Numbered from the stretch's first letter, positions 8,788 to 17,007 are shown. The stretch is DNA of 33,660 bases from Pseudomonadota bacterium (GCA_023387085.1 JAEWIL010000064.1:1-33660); one strand, 5' to 3'. Notes: generated by a model not told the origin, from the sequence alone. Numbers and translations are program-made.

Positions 8788-9594
8788 TCAGCGCCCCTTG
8801 AACGAAGGCTGGCGCTTTTCGATAAACGCCGCAACGGCTTCCTTGTGGTCCTCGGTATGGAAGGTCGCGATCTCGAGTGCCATCGAGGTGTCGAGAATGA
8901 GGTTCACCTGCTCTTTCAGCCATTTGTTGACCGACAATTTGGTCCAGCGGATCGCCCAGGTCGCGCCGTCGGCGAGTTCGCGCGCGATCGCGTGCGCCTT
9001 CGCATAGACCTCGCCTGCAGGCACCGCATAATTGACGAGGCCGATACGCTCGGCCTCGGCGCCGGTCAGCGCGGTACCGCGCATCAGATATTCCTTTGCC
9101 CGGTGCGGCCCGACCAGAAGCGGCCAGATCGACGCGCCGCCGTCGCCGGCTACGAGGCCGATCTTCACATGCGGGTCGGCAATCTTCGCGGTTTCGCTAG
9201 CGACAGTAATGTCGCAGAGCAGGGCAAGCGTCGCACCGAGACCGATCGCATGGCCGTTGATCGCGCAAACGACGGGTTTTTCGCAGTCGAGCAGATTGTA
9301 CACGATCCGCCGGGCGGGCCCCGGATCGAGCACGGCATTTTCGTCGGCCACGACATCGCCCGCCGGGCGGTCCTTCATCCCCTTCACGTCGCCGCCGACG
9401 GTGAAGCAATCCCCTGCCCCCGTCAGCAGAATCGCGAATACATCGTCGTCGTCGGCGAGGTCGACGAAAAGCCGCAGCAATTCGACGTGCGTCTGATGAT
9501 CGATCGCATTGCGCGCTTCGGGCCGGTCAAGCGTGACGACCGCGAGATGCCCCTCCTTCTCGATCCGGAAGCGCCGATAGAAAGAATAGTCCAT
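8788..9594 (-). CDS. Crotonase (enoyl-CoA hydratase/isomerase) family protein 1
   Basis: A 268-residue crotonase-fold protein that would act on a CoA thioester. Oxyanion-hole regions are present: FTVGGDVKGM at 64-73 and NGHAIGLGA at 113-121. Both catalytic glutamates of classical enoyl-CoA hydratase (rat Glu144 and Glu164) are absent: alignment puts Thr122 and His142 there. Asp151 in the GDGGA loop is the nearest acidic residue. It is therefore probably not a standard hydratase, and may be an isomerase, hydrolase, dehalogenase-like or lyase variant (inference). It is about three-quarters identical by eye to crotonase 2 at 16016-16822 and sits between aldehyde dehydrogenase and CaiB/BaiF 1. 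The start follows GGGAGACGG. Confidence 0.9.
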   Translation of the reverse strand: MDYSFYRRFRIEKEGHLAVVTLDRPEARNAIDHQTHVELLRLFVDLADDDDVFAILLTGAGDCFTVGGDVKGMKDRPAGDVVADENAVLDPGPARRIVYNLLDCEKPVVCAINGHAIGLGATLALLCDITVASETAKIADPHVKIGLVAGDGGASIWPLLVGPHRAKEYLMRGTALTGAEAERIGLVNYAVPAGEVYAKAHAIARELADGATWAIRWTKLSVNKWLKEQVNLILDTSMALEIATFHTEDHKEAVAAFIEKRQPSFKGR

Positions 9595-9657
9595 TATCCG
9601 TCTCCCATTTGTCTTTTTTCCGCCACCGACCCCGTTCGCGCCGGCGTGCCGGCCCCG

Positions 9658-11145
9658 TCAAAGCGCCATCACGACCGACTTGAGCTCGGTAAATCCGAGC
9701 ACGCCCTCGCGACCGTTCTCGCGTCCCCACCCCGACGCCTTGTACCCACCGAACGGCAAGGCATGATCCACCATGCCTCCATTGACCCGGACCACTCCCG
9801 CCTTGATCCGGCGTGCCATCTGATGGGCGAGCGAGAGGTCGCGCGTGTAGACGAATGCCGACAGGCCGAACTCCGTCGCGTTCGCCTCGGCGGTCAGCGC
9901 ATCGAGGGTCTCGCCGTCGAACCGCTGGATACACAGAACCGGTCCGAAAATCTCCTCGCGCCGCACCGCCATCGCGCCGTTCGTGTCGGTCAGAATCGTC
10001 GGGCGGAAGAAGAAACCCGTCTCGCCATGACGCTCGCCCCCGACAGCGACCGCCGCCCCCTCGGCAAGTCCGCTTTCGACATAGCCCGATACGCGGTCGA
10101 GCTGCGCTTGCGATACAAGTGGTCCGAGCTCGGTCGCCGGATCGGTCGCAGCCCCGACGCGCAGCGCCTCGGCGCGCTCGACAAGAGCCCCGACCATCCG
10201 GTCGTATAGCGAATGGTGGACATAGGCGCGCGAGCCCGCTGCACAGATCTGGCCGGCATTGTAGAAGATATTGCGAAATACCCCGTCGACCGCGCGATCG
10301 AAATCGGCATCGCCGAATATGAAAGCGGGCGACTTGCCTCCCAGCTCCAGCGTGAGCCGCTTGAGATTGCCGGCGCAAGCGGCAAGCAGATGCTTGCCTG
10401 TCGCAACCGAACCCGTAAACGACAGTTTGTCGACGCCGCGATGATCGGCGATCGCCTGCCCCGCTTCGGGGCCGTAACCGGTCACGATATTGACAACGCC
10501 ATCGGGAAAACCGGCTTCGCCGATCAATTCGCCGAGACGGAGCGTCGCGAGAGACGTCTGCTCGGCGGGCTTCAGAACGGCGGTGCAACCTGCCGCCAAC
10601 GCGCAGCCAAGCTTGGACACCGCCATTACCAGCGGAAAATTCCAGGGGACGATAAGACCGGCCACCCCGACCGGTTCGCGTAGCGTGAAGGCGTGATTGA
10701 GGCCGGGCGCGGTAAGTTCGACCGTTTCGCCGCCGATCTTGCCTGCCCAGCCCGCGAGATAGCGCAATTTCTCGGCCGCGCCGACGGCATCGGACGTCCG
10801 CGTCGCAGCGATCGGCTTGCCGCCGTCGATCGTCTCGAGCATCGCGAACTCTTCGCGGTGCTCATCGATCAATTCGGCGAGCCGCCAGAGCAATTTCGCG
10901 CGGGCATGCCCCGTCATCGCCGACCATGAACCATCAAGCGCCCGGCGGGCCGCAGCGACCGCGAGATCCACATCCGCCGGACCGCCACGCGCGATCCGGG
11001 CTACTTCGGCGCCAGACGACGGGTCGATCACCGCGATCGTTTCTTCCGACTGCGCCTGGATCCATTTTCCGCCGATCAGTAGCGGCAGCGGCCGCTCCGA
11101 AATAGTGCGTGCGAGCATCGTGCCGTCTGTCCAGTCGTGGTGCAT
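9658..11145 (-). CDS. NAD(P)-dependent aldehyde dehydrogenase
   Basis: A 495-residue enzyme oxidising an aldehyde to its acid. All core motifs are intact: VPWNFP with Asn169, Lys192 in KPAEQ, FTGSVATGK at 243-251, general base Glu267 in ELGGKSP, nucleophile Cys301 in NAGQICAAGSR, and EEIFGPV toward the C-terminus. I chose the ATG rather than two in-frame TTG codons just upstream. It leads the minus-strand unit with crotonase 1 and CaiB/BaiF 1, and diverges from a small winged-helix regulator that probably controls it. Its acid product would be a natural substrate for the CoA-transferase two genes downstream. The aldehyde is not identifiable. Confidence 0.93.
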   Translation of the reverse strand: MHHDWTDGTMLARTISERPLPLLIGGKWIQAQSEETIAVIDPSSGAEVARIARGGPADVDLAVAAARRALDGSWSAMTGHARAKLLWRLAELIDEHREEFAMLETIDGGKPIAATRTSDAVGAAEKLRYLAGWAGKIGGETVELTAPGLNHAFTLREPVGVAGLIVPWNFPLVMAVSKLGCALAAGCTAVLKPAEQTSLATLRLGELIGEAGFPDGVVNIVTGYGPEAGQAIADHRGVDKLSFTGSVATGKHLLAACAGNLKRLTLELGGKSPAFIFGDADFDRAVDGVFRNIFYNAGQICAAGSRAYVHHSLYDRMVGALVERAEALRVGAATDPATELGPLVSQAQLDRVSGYVESGLAEGAAVAVGGERHGETGFFFRPTILTDTNGAMAVRREEIFGPVLCIQRFDGETLDALTAEANATEFGLSAFVYTRDLSLAHQMARRIKAGVVRVNGGMVDHALPFGGYKASGWGRENGREGVLGFTELKSVVMAL

Positions 11146-11175
11146 CAACAACCCCCATGGAATGTATTTAAATTC

Positions 11176-11205
11176 ACTTTATTCAGCTATGGCGACACAT
11201 GTCAA
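11176..11205 (-). promoter_or_regulatory. Candidate promoter of the aldehyde dehydrogenase unit
   Basis: Reading on the minus strand, TTGACA (11205-11200) is separated by 18 bp from TAAAGT (11181-11176), about 30 bp before the aldehyde dehydrogenase ATG. The stretch is AT-rich compared with its surroundings. The -35 matches the sigma-70 consensus fully; the -10 matches 4 of 6. Confidence 0.5.
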
Positions 11206-11206
11206 C

Positions 11207-11225
11207 GAATCCTGCATTATGATTC
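11207..11225. promoter_or_regulatory. Inverted repeat GAATC-N9-GATTC (candidate operator)
   Basis: 5-bp arms with a 9-bp spacer lie directly upstream of the candidate -35 of the aldehyde dehydrogenase promoter and between it and the divergent winged-helix gene. The position fits an autoregulatory operator. The arms are short, so chance cannot be excluded. Confidence 0.3.
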
Positions 11226-11386
11226 AGACAACGGGCGCGAGGCGGCGCAGCGCGGAGAATCCGGCTTCGCGAATGAAAAGCTGGCGCGAGACAAGTGGCA
11301 GCCGGAGGCGGAACGGTTGGCTCCGACGCCTCGCGGGCGCGCAATATGGTCGGGAATACGGACCGCCAGGAGGGGACAGGACTATC

Positions 11387-11776
11387 ATGGACGAAAGCGA
11401 ACCCGCCGACATCCCGGCCAACGGCGAACAGGCGCTTCTCGCTGCCGTCGCGGAGGCGGAGTTCGTCGGGCGCCGCGGGCGCGACGCACTTCTCGGACTC
11501 GATATCCTCAGCGCCGATCGCGGCTGGGAGCTTTTGCTGCCGCTCTATATCGAGCGGCAGACGGGACGCGCGGCGTCGCTTGACCGGCTGTGCGGCCTGC
11601 TCCCCACCACTATGGTGTTGCGGTGGATCTCCATCCTGTCCGAAAAGGAGCTGGTCGCGTGGATGCCGGGCTCGCCGCCGGCCGAAATCGCGCTTACCGC
11701 CGAGGGCACCGCCGTGCTCGAGCGCTATCTGCGAAGCCAGCTCGCCCTCGCAACCGCGATCGCAGCCCTGCGATAA
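11387..11776 (+). CDS. Small winged-helix (MarR-like) transcriptional regulator
   Basis: A 129-residue DNA-binding protein. Residues 46-92 show the usual order: a helix with RGWELLLPLYIERQ, then SLDRLCGLL-PTTMVLRWISILSEKELV. This is the helix-turn-helix with recognition helix near 74-86, followed by a short wing and an LTAEGTAVLERYL helix at 103-115. It resembles the winged-helix proteins common in sphingomonads that read like MarR. No ligand-binding domain is visible. It is transcribed divergently from the aldehyde dehydrogenase operon and upstream of an AAHS-like transporter, so it likely regulates one or both. AGGAGGGG lies about 10 nt upstream of the ATG, slightly far. Upstream in-frame codons lack protein character and were excluded. 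Confidence 0.78.
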   Translation: MDESEPADIPANGEQALLAAVAEAEFVGRRGRDALLGLDILSADRGWELLLPLYIERQTGRAASLDRLCGLLPTTMVLRWISILSEKELVAWMPGSPPAEIALTAEGTAVLERYLRSQLALATAIAALR

Positions 11777-11802
11777 GGGGGGAACCGGCATCGACGACGA
11801 AA

Positions 11803-11856
11803 ATCATGCAGTATATTGCAATTTTGATTGAGTGCCCGTCGGCGATGCTCTAGGAT
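11803..11856 (+). promoter_or_regulatory. Promoter of MFS transporter 1 with shared 22-bp upstream element
   Basis: Positions 11803-11824 hold an AT-rich element (core ATGCAGTATATTGCAATTT) that matches 18 of 22 bases with one at 24560-24581. Immediately downstream, TTGAGT (11828-11833) and TAGGAT (11851-11856) form a plausible -35/-10 pair with 17-bp spacing, 32 bp before the MFS start. The core includes a partial palindrome TGCAg-TATA-tTGCA. Its position against the -35 suggests an activator or repressor site. Confidence 0.5.
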
Positions 11857-11888
11857 TGCCTTGGCCAGAGCGATAACAGGAGAGTGAC

Positions 11889-13130
11889 ATGCCGGCGTTT
11901 CCCGAAAGTGCAAGGCGTGTCCAGCGGCCGATGCTGCTGGCCTTCTCGATCATCCTCGGCACGTTCGAAGGTGCCGACATCGCATCGATCGGCCTCGCGC
12001 TGTCGCGTATCTCGCGCGATCTGGGTCTCGACCCGGCGCAAGGCGGAATGTGCGCCGCCGCGAGCATGTTCGGGCTGATGATCGGTGCGATCGTCGGCGG
12101 CCGCCTCGCCGACGTCCACGGGCGGAAGCCTGTCCTTATCGTCTCGATGCTGCTGCTCGGGCTCTGCGCCTTCGGCACCGCCCATGCCTGGGACTATCAT
12201 TCGCTGCTGACCCTCCGGTTTCTAGCGGGTCTGGGCATGGGCGGCCTCATGCCCGTCCTTATCGCCGCGGCCGGGGATTCGGCTTCCGCCGGGTTCCGCG
12301 CGACCGCCATCAGCATGCTGATGGCGAGTGGCGGCGTCGGTGCCGCCTGTGCGGGCATCGTCGCCATCCATCCCGACTGGCGGATGATTTTCTACTTTGG
12401 TGCGCTCGGCCCGCTCGTCATGCTGCCGGTGCTCATCTTCGGTCTCAAGGATACGGGCGAGCAGGCGGAACGGGGCGACGAGGCCCTCCCGGTCAAAATG
12501 CCCTTCGCCACGGTTCTGTTCGGCGAAGGCCGCGCGCCGGGTTCGATCCTGATCTGGGTGACGGCCTTCGCCACGGCTCTCGTCAGCTATGTTCTGATCA
12601 ACTGGCTCCCTTCGCTGCTGATCCGCCAAGGCGTCAGTGAACAGGCAAGCCACAGTGCGATGATCACCTATTCGATCGGCGCCATCGCCGGAAATCTGAT
12701 CGCCGGCATGGCGATGGACCGCGGCGCGGCCCGCGCGATTTACTGGTGCGGATATCTCGGCGCGAGCTGCTGTATGTTCAGCCTAACGCTCGGCATCGAC
12801 GGCCCGGGACTCTACGCGCTGACCTTCGGCATCAATTTTTTCATGCTGGCCGCGCAGCTCGCAACTTTCTCGCTGACTTCGGTCTATTATCCGGTGCCGG
12901 TGCGGGCGGGCGGGATCGGCGCGATGGTCTGCGCCGGCCGCCTCGGGTCGGTCATCGGTCCGCTTGCCGTCGGCCAGCTCCTCAATGCCGGCCTTGAGGC
13001 AAGCGACGTGCTGATCGGCCTCATTCCCGCCTGCCTCATCGCTCTTATTCTCGGTCTCAGCTTTGAACGGCTGGTGCGGGGCCGCCGCGGCCCGTCGATT
13101 GTCGGAGCCAGTCTCGTCGGCGCCAAATAG
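11889..13130 (+). CDS. MFS transporter 1, AAHS (aromatic acid:H+ symporter)-like
   Basis: A 413-residue inner-membrane carrier with about 12 hydrophobic segments. TM1 contains FEGADIASIGLAL with Asp30, matching the acidic DGxD-type motif of AAHS carriers such as PcaK and MhpT. Loop 2-3 has the MFS signature GGRLADVHGRKP near 70-81. It probably imports a carboxylate together with protons. The start follows AGGAGAG at ideal distance. It lies after the winged-helix regulator, with its own promoter candidate. Two small hairpins follow its stop. The convergent neighbour is alcohol dehydrogenase 2, 460 bp away. Confidence 0.88.
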   Translation: MPAFPESARRVQRPMLLAFSIILGTFEGADIASIGLALSRISRDLGLDPAQGGMCAAASMFGLMIGAIVGGRLADVHGRKPVLIVSMLLLGLCAFGTAHAWDYHSLLTLRFLAGLGMGGLMPVLIAAAGDSASAGFRATAISMLMASGGVGAACAGIVAIHPDWRMIFYFGALGPLVMLPVLIFGLKDTGEQAERGDEALPVKMPFATVLFGEGRAPGSILIWVTAFATALVSYVLINWLPSLLIRQGVSEQASHSAMITYSIGAIAGNLIAGMAMDRGAARAIYWCGYLGASCCMFSLTLGIDGPGLYALTFGINFFMLAAQLATFSLTSVYYPVPVRAGGIGAMVCAGRLGSVIGPLAVGQLLNAGLEASDVLIGLIPACLIALILGLSFERLVRGRRGPSIVGASLVGAK

Positions 13131-13140
13131 CGAGACGAAC

Positions 13141-13179
13141 TTCGCCCGTCGCGGCGAACCTCCCGCCATGCACGGCGGG
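13141..13179 (+). terminator. Tandem hairpins after MFS transporter 1
   Basis: TTCGCC-N6-GGCGAA (13141-13158) and CCCGCC-N6-GGCGGG (13162-13179) are two perfect 6-bp stems starting 10 bp after the MFS stop codon. Neither is followed by a T-run. They may terminate transcription weakly or protect the 3' end. Confidence 0.4.
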
Positions 13180-13529
13180 TGCTACCCATATTCTCGCTGA
13201 ACCGCGCCCGATCTGTGATGCCCGCTGCGCAAATTCGCACCAATACCTCCGCGGGATGGACCAGCTCGCCGGAGCGGACGGACTGTCACCTGTCAAATGT
13301 AATGCCCCCTCGAGAGAAATGCGAACGGCCCCCGTCGGGATGGGCGACCGGGTTGCCTAGTCATGCAGACGACGGGGCCGCGCCGCACGTTGAAGCAAGT
13401 GCCAACCCTCGCCGCAACAGTTGGGCCCCAACGGCTGGCGGGCGAACGCAGGATGTACCACAGACCGCCACGACCCGACCGACCGGCGGCCGCCGTACAG
13501 GCCGCTGCGGAACCCGTGCAGCGGATACG
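13180..13529. other. Intergenic stretch without a recognisable gene
   Basis: About 350 bp between the hairpins after MFS transporter 1 and the terminator of alcohol dehydrogenase 2. Reading frames here give Arg/Pro/Thr-rich translations with no protein character and run into the antisense of alcohol dehydrogenase 2. I see no RNA gene, promoter or mobile-element end. It could be decayed former coding DNA. Confidence 0.5.
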
Positions 13530-13532
13530 GAA

Positions 13533-13559
13533 AAAGGGGACGCCATCGACGCCCCCTTT
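13533..13559 (-). terminator. Intrinsic terminator of the long minus-strand unit
   Basis: AAAGGGG and CCCCTTT pair, extended inward by two G-C pairs after one mismatch, around a 7-nt loop. On the minus strand the 3' arm runs into TTTTT. It lies about 30 bp beyond the stop codon of alcohol dehydrogenase 2, the last gene of the unit. Confidence 0.68.
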
Positions 13560-13590
13560 CCTCTTCCGTCAATGTCCCCGGCCGCTTTGT

Positions 13591-14766
13591 CTACCAGGCC
13601 ATCTCGAGGACTTCGATCAGGTCGTCCGCCGATTCCGGCTGCCGGATATTCCCGCCGATCGAATGATCCTCCATCACCTTTTTGGCGATGATCGGCAGAT
13701 CGCGCTTCGGCACGCCGACATCGCGCAGACGATGCGGCAGCCCCAGCGAGCGCACAAATTCCTCGATCAGTTCGCCAGCCGGCCGGTCTGATGCCCCCAT
13801 CGCCTCGCTGATCAGCGCCTGGCGATCGGCGTTTACGCCGTAATTCCATCGCATCACCGGACCCAGCATGATGCAGGAGGTGAGACCATGCGGCACGCGG
13901 CTGTGCGATCCGAGGGCATGGCCGATGGCGTGGCTCGCACCGACCCCGACGCCGGTCAGGGGACTCGCCATGCCAACCGCCATCGCGATCTGGCAATCGA
14001 GCCGCGCGTCCAGATCATCCGGGTCCGCACGAACACGGAGCAGGGCTGGCGGCAGGAGGCGCAGGCAATGGATCGAGCGCGCATCGCTGAGCGCGTCCTG
14101 TCGTATCGATGTCAGGCGTTCGGCTGCATGATCGATAGCCTTGACCCCGGTCGCGAGAAACATCTCGAGCGGCGTGCCGAGCGTCGCGGCCGGATCGAGA
14201 ATGATCGTGCGCGCCATTCCCATGGGATCGGCGTAGGGTTTGGAGATACCGATCTTGAGATCGGTGCCGCCGCCCCACCAGGTAAATTCGGCGGCCGACA
14301 AGGTTGTCGGAACCGCGATCATCCGGACCCAGTTCTCGACGTCCGCCGGTCTCCGGCTGGCGTCGGGCGACGGGCCGAAACCCCGGAAAGGAAGGAGGCC
14401 CTCGATATCGCGGATATTGTGGCGGAGGCAGATGGTGACGACCTTCGACGCGTCGATCGCCGATCCGCCACCAACCGCGAGAATGAGGTCCGCGCGCGCC
14501 TCCCGCGCGGCCTCGGCGGCAGCGAAGATGTCGTCGAGCGGTTTGCCCGGCCGGATTTCGGCGAACATGCCCGCGAACCGGGCGCCAAGCGCCTCGACGA
14601 TCGACCCTGCGAGCGCAGACCGGCCTACCGATTTGCTCGTGACGATGAACACCCGCTCGCGAGCGAGGCGGTCTGCCTCACTCGCGACCGTCGCGCCCGC
14701 GGGCGCACCGATTATGACCTTTTCGAGGGTCGGATAGGTCCAGACCGCGGGCTTTCTTGGTATCAT
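13591..14766 (-). CDS. Iron-type alcohol dehydrogenase family protein 2 (maleylacetate reductase-like)
   Basis: A 391-residue paralogue of the protein at 6355-7521, roughly 60% identical by eye over its full length. Seen: VGGGSAID at 98-105, PTTLSAAEFTWWGGG, and His213, His279 and His293 at the three metal-histidine positions. Here too the expected ligand Asp is Lys (Lys209 in GVKAIDH). The sharing of Lys by both copies shows it is a property of this subfamily and not a random loss. It ends the minus-strand run behind CaiB/BaiF 2 and just before an intrinsic terminator. GGGGAAG precedes the ATG. It probably reduces or oxidises a carbonyl intermediate related to that of copy 1. Confidence 0.9.
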   Translation of the reverse strand: MIPRKPAVWTYPTLEKVIIGAPAGATVASEADRLARERVFIVTSKSVGRSALAGSIVEALGARFAGMFAEIRPGKPLDDIFAAAEAAREARADLILAVGGGSAIDASKVVTICLRHNIRDIEGLLPFRGFGPSPDASRRPADVENWVRMIAVPTTLSAAEFTWWGGGTDLKIGISKPYADPMGMARTIILDPAATLGTPLEMFLATGVKAIDHAAERLTSIRQDALSDARSIHCLRLLPPALLRVRADPDDLDARLDCQIAMAVGMASPLTGVGVGASHAIGHALGSHSRVPHGLTSCIMLGPVMRWNYGVNADRQALISEAMGASDRPAGELIEEFVRSLGLPHRLRDVGVPKRDLPIIAKKVMEDHSIGGNIRQPESADDLIEVLEMAW

Positions 14767-14794
14767 TTCTGCTTCCCCGTTTTTGCCGTGCGCG

Positions 14795-16012
14795 TCATTT
14801 TGCGTTGATCACCCCGCGTGAAGCGAGATCGGCGATCCGATCGCTCGAATAGCCGAGCAGATTGCCGAGTATGTTCGCGCTGTCGGCGCCGAGCGGCGAC
14901 ACATGCGATTTGACGCTGGCGTCGGTACGCGAGAACTGGAAGGGCGGATTGGGAATGAGAAACGGTCCCGACCCGTCGTCGACGGTCGCGAGCGAGCCGC
15001 GATGCGCGAGCTGCGGATCCTTGAGCGTTTCGGCGACACTGTTGTAGCGCGAACAGGGAACACCGGCCTTCTCCAGCTCTTCCTCGCACTGCTTCGAGGT
15101 CCGCACTCGCGTCCAGTCCTCGATAAGCCCCATCAGCGTATCCCAATATTGCTCGCGTTCGTTGATCGTCAGGAAGCGGGCGTCGGTTTTCCACTCGGGA
15201 TGGCCGAGGGCGTCCGCCATGCGCTCGAAGATGCGCTGGCTGACCGGCGCCACGATGACAAAGCCGTCCTTCACCCGCAACGGGTGATAGACGGGCCTCC
15301 GGCGGCTCGTCGGGAATTGCCCTTCCTGCACCTCGAAGACGAGAAGCGAGAGCATCGAGTCGAGGAGCGAGACGTCGATAAATTGTCCTTCACCGGTCCG
15401 TTCGCGGTGGAACAGCGCCGCCTGGATCGCACCGAAGGCGTTTGTCGCCGAGAGGATGTCGGCGATGAAAATGCCGGTTCGCGCCGGACGCTCGGTGTCG
15501 ACCTGATACCGGGCATGGGCGATGTCATAACCGCTCCCCGCATGAACGGTCGGCGCATAGGCCGGTTTGCCCGCCGCCGGACCCGTCTGACCGAAACCGG
15601 AAATCGCGCAATAGATGAGCCGCGGATTGTCGGCGGAGAGATCTTCGTAACTGAGCCCGAGCCGCTTCATGACGCCGGGACGGAAATTCTCGACGACGAC
15701 GTCCGACATGGCCGCCAGTTCCTTGGCAATCCGGGCACCGTCGGGCGACTTGAGATCGAGGACGATGCTCTGCTTGCCGGCATTGAGCTGGGCGAAATAG
15801 GTGCTCCGACCGTCGCGGAGCGGCGGACGGATGCGGATCTGGTCGCCGTTAGCCGGTTCGATCTTGATGACCTCCGCGCCCATGTCGGCTAGGACGCGGG
15901 TGCTCGCGGGCCCCGCCATAACCGTCGTGAAATCGAGGATACGGATCCCGTCCAGGATGCCGGGCTTCGGCGTTCCGGAATTATCCTGCACATTGCTGCT
16001 CTTGGTTACCAC
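14795..16012 (-). CDS. CaiB/BaiF family CoA-transferase 2
   Basis: A 405-residue class III CoA-transferase, paralogous to the one at 7546-8784 and about two-thirds identical by eye. Seen: GIRILDFTTVMAGPASTRVL near 22-41, DMGAEVIKIEP, VVVENFRPGVMKRLGL, and catalytic Asp185 in GIFIADILSA. The start is GTG, 3 bp after the stop of crotonase 2 with GGGAG overlapping the junction, so the two are translationally coupled as in module 1. Alcohol dehydrogenase 2 follows 28 bp downstream. Conservation of the SGFGQTGPAAGKPAYAP block in both copies suggests that they handle similar acyl groups. Confidence 0.91.
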   Translation of the reverse strand: MVTKSSNVQDNSGTPKPGILDGIRILDFTTVMAGPASTRVLADMGAEVIKIEPANGDQIRIRPPLRDGRSTYFAQLNAGKQSIVLDLKSPDGARIAKELAAMSDVVVENFRPGVMKRLGLSYEDLSADNPRLIYCAISGFGQTGPAAGKPAYAPTVHAGSGYDIAHARYQVDTERPARTGIFIADILSATNAFGAIQAALFHRERTGEGQFIDVSLLDSMLSLLVFEVQEGQFPTSRRRPVYHPLRVKDGFVIVAPVSQRIFERMADALGHPEWKTDARFLTINEREQYWDTLMGLIEDWTRVRTSKQCEEELEKAGVPCSRYNSVAETLKDPQLAHRGSLATVDDGSGPFLIPNPPFQFSRTDASVKSHVSPLGADSANILGNLLGYSSDRIADLASRGVINAK

Positions 16013-16015
16013 GTC

Positions 16016-16822
16016 CTATCTCCCTTTGAAGTCGGGCTTGCGCTTCTCGATGAAGGCACGCACCGCTTCCTTGTGATCTTCGGTCCGGAAGGTCGCGATT
16101 TCGAGCGCCATCGACGTATCGAGGATCAGGTTGACCTGCTCCTTCAGCCATTTGTTGACCGACAGTTTCGTCCAGCGAATGGCCCAGGTCGCCCCTTCGG
16201 CGAGTTCCTTCGCGATTTCGTGCGCCTTCGCGTAGACCTCGTCGCGCGGCACCGCATAGTTGACGAGTCCGATACGCTCGGCTTCCTTGCCCGTGGCGGC
16301 CATCCCGCGCATCAGATATTCCTTTGCGCGTGCGGGGCCGATGAGCAGCGGCCAGATCGCGGCGCCGCCGTCGCCCGCGACCAGCCCCACCTTGACGTGC
16401 GGATCGCTGACCTTCGCGTCCTCGGCCATGACGATCACATCGCACAGGAGCGCGATCGTCGCACCGAGTCCGACCGCATGGCCGTTGACCGCGCAAATGA
16501 TCGGCTTTTCGCAGTCGAGCAGATTATAGACGATCCGCCTCGCGTTGCGCGGGCCAAGCACGCCGTGCTCGTCGCGATTGACATCGCCTGCCGGGCGATC
16601 CTTCATCCCCTTGACGTCGCCGCCGACCGAAAAAACATCGCCCGCCCCGGTCAGGAGAATCGCGCGGACATCGTCGTCGTCCGCAAGGTCGACAAACAGG
16701 GTCCGCAAATCCTCGTGAACCTCATGGTTGATCGAGTTGCGGAATTCGGCGCGGTCGAGAGTGACGATCGCGAGATGCCCTTCCTTCTCGATGCGAAACG
16801 CCCTGTATTTGCTGTAATCCAT
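16016..16822 (-). CDS. Crotonase family protein 2
   Basis: A 268-residue protein nearly collinear with crotonase 1. It carries FSVGGDVKGM and NGHAVGLGA for the oxyanion hole, and the same replacements at the catalytic glutamates: Thr122 and His142, with Asp151 in GDGGA. The identical substitution in both copies argues for a defined non-hydratase reaction. The start at GGAGGATGGA-ATG opens the MDYSKYRAF N-terminus shared with copy 1; a longer in-frame extension upstream has no protein character. A gap of 248 bp separates it from crotonase 3 and contains an AT-rich inverted repeat, so crotonase 2, CaiB/BaiF 2 and alcohol dehydrogenase 2 may also have their own promoter. Confidence 0.91.
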   Translation of the reverse strand: MDYSKYRAFRIEKEGHLAIVTLDRAEFRNSINHEVHEDLRTLFVDLADDDDVRAILLTGAGDVFSVGGDVKGMKDRPAGDVNRDEHGVLGPRNARRIVYNLLDCEKPIICAVNGHAVGLGATIALLCDVIVMAEDAKVSDPHVKVGLVAGDGGAAIWPLLIGPARAKEYLMRGMAATGKEAERIGLVNYAVPRDEVYAKAHEIAKELAEGATWAIRWTKLSVNKWLKEQVNLILDTSMALEIATFRTEDHKEAVRAFIEKRKPDFKGR

Positions 16823-17007
16823 TCCATCCTCCAACAATCCGCCCGGGCATGCGCGAAATGAACCCGCCTGCCCGCCGAATCTCATACGCGCCGGTCCGGC
16901 GACACGACCTGGCGGGCTGCCGCCCCCACGTCCCTCGTGGCTCGCGCGGCCGGGATTTCCGACGCCGCTTCGTCTGCAAGACATAAACCGGTCCGGGCCA
17001 AATGTGC

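Noticed and set aside
7747..10209. 820-codon plus-strand open frame
   Set aside because: It is antisense to CaiB/BaiF 1, crotonase 1 and aldehyde dehydrogenase, all of which have intact motifs; the translation is Arg/Asp/His-rich with no domain.
13179..13691. Possible 170-codon gene in the gap after MFS transporter 1
   Set aside because: Low-complexity Arg/Pro/Thr-rich translation, no ribosome-binding site, and it runs through a terminator and the antisense of alcohol dehydrogenase 2.
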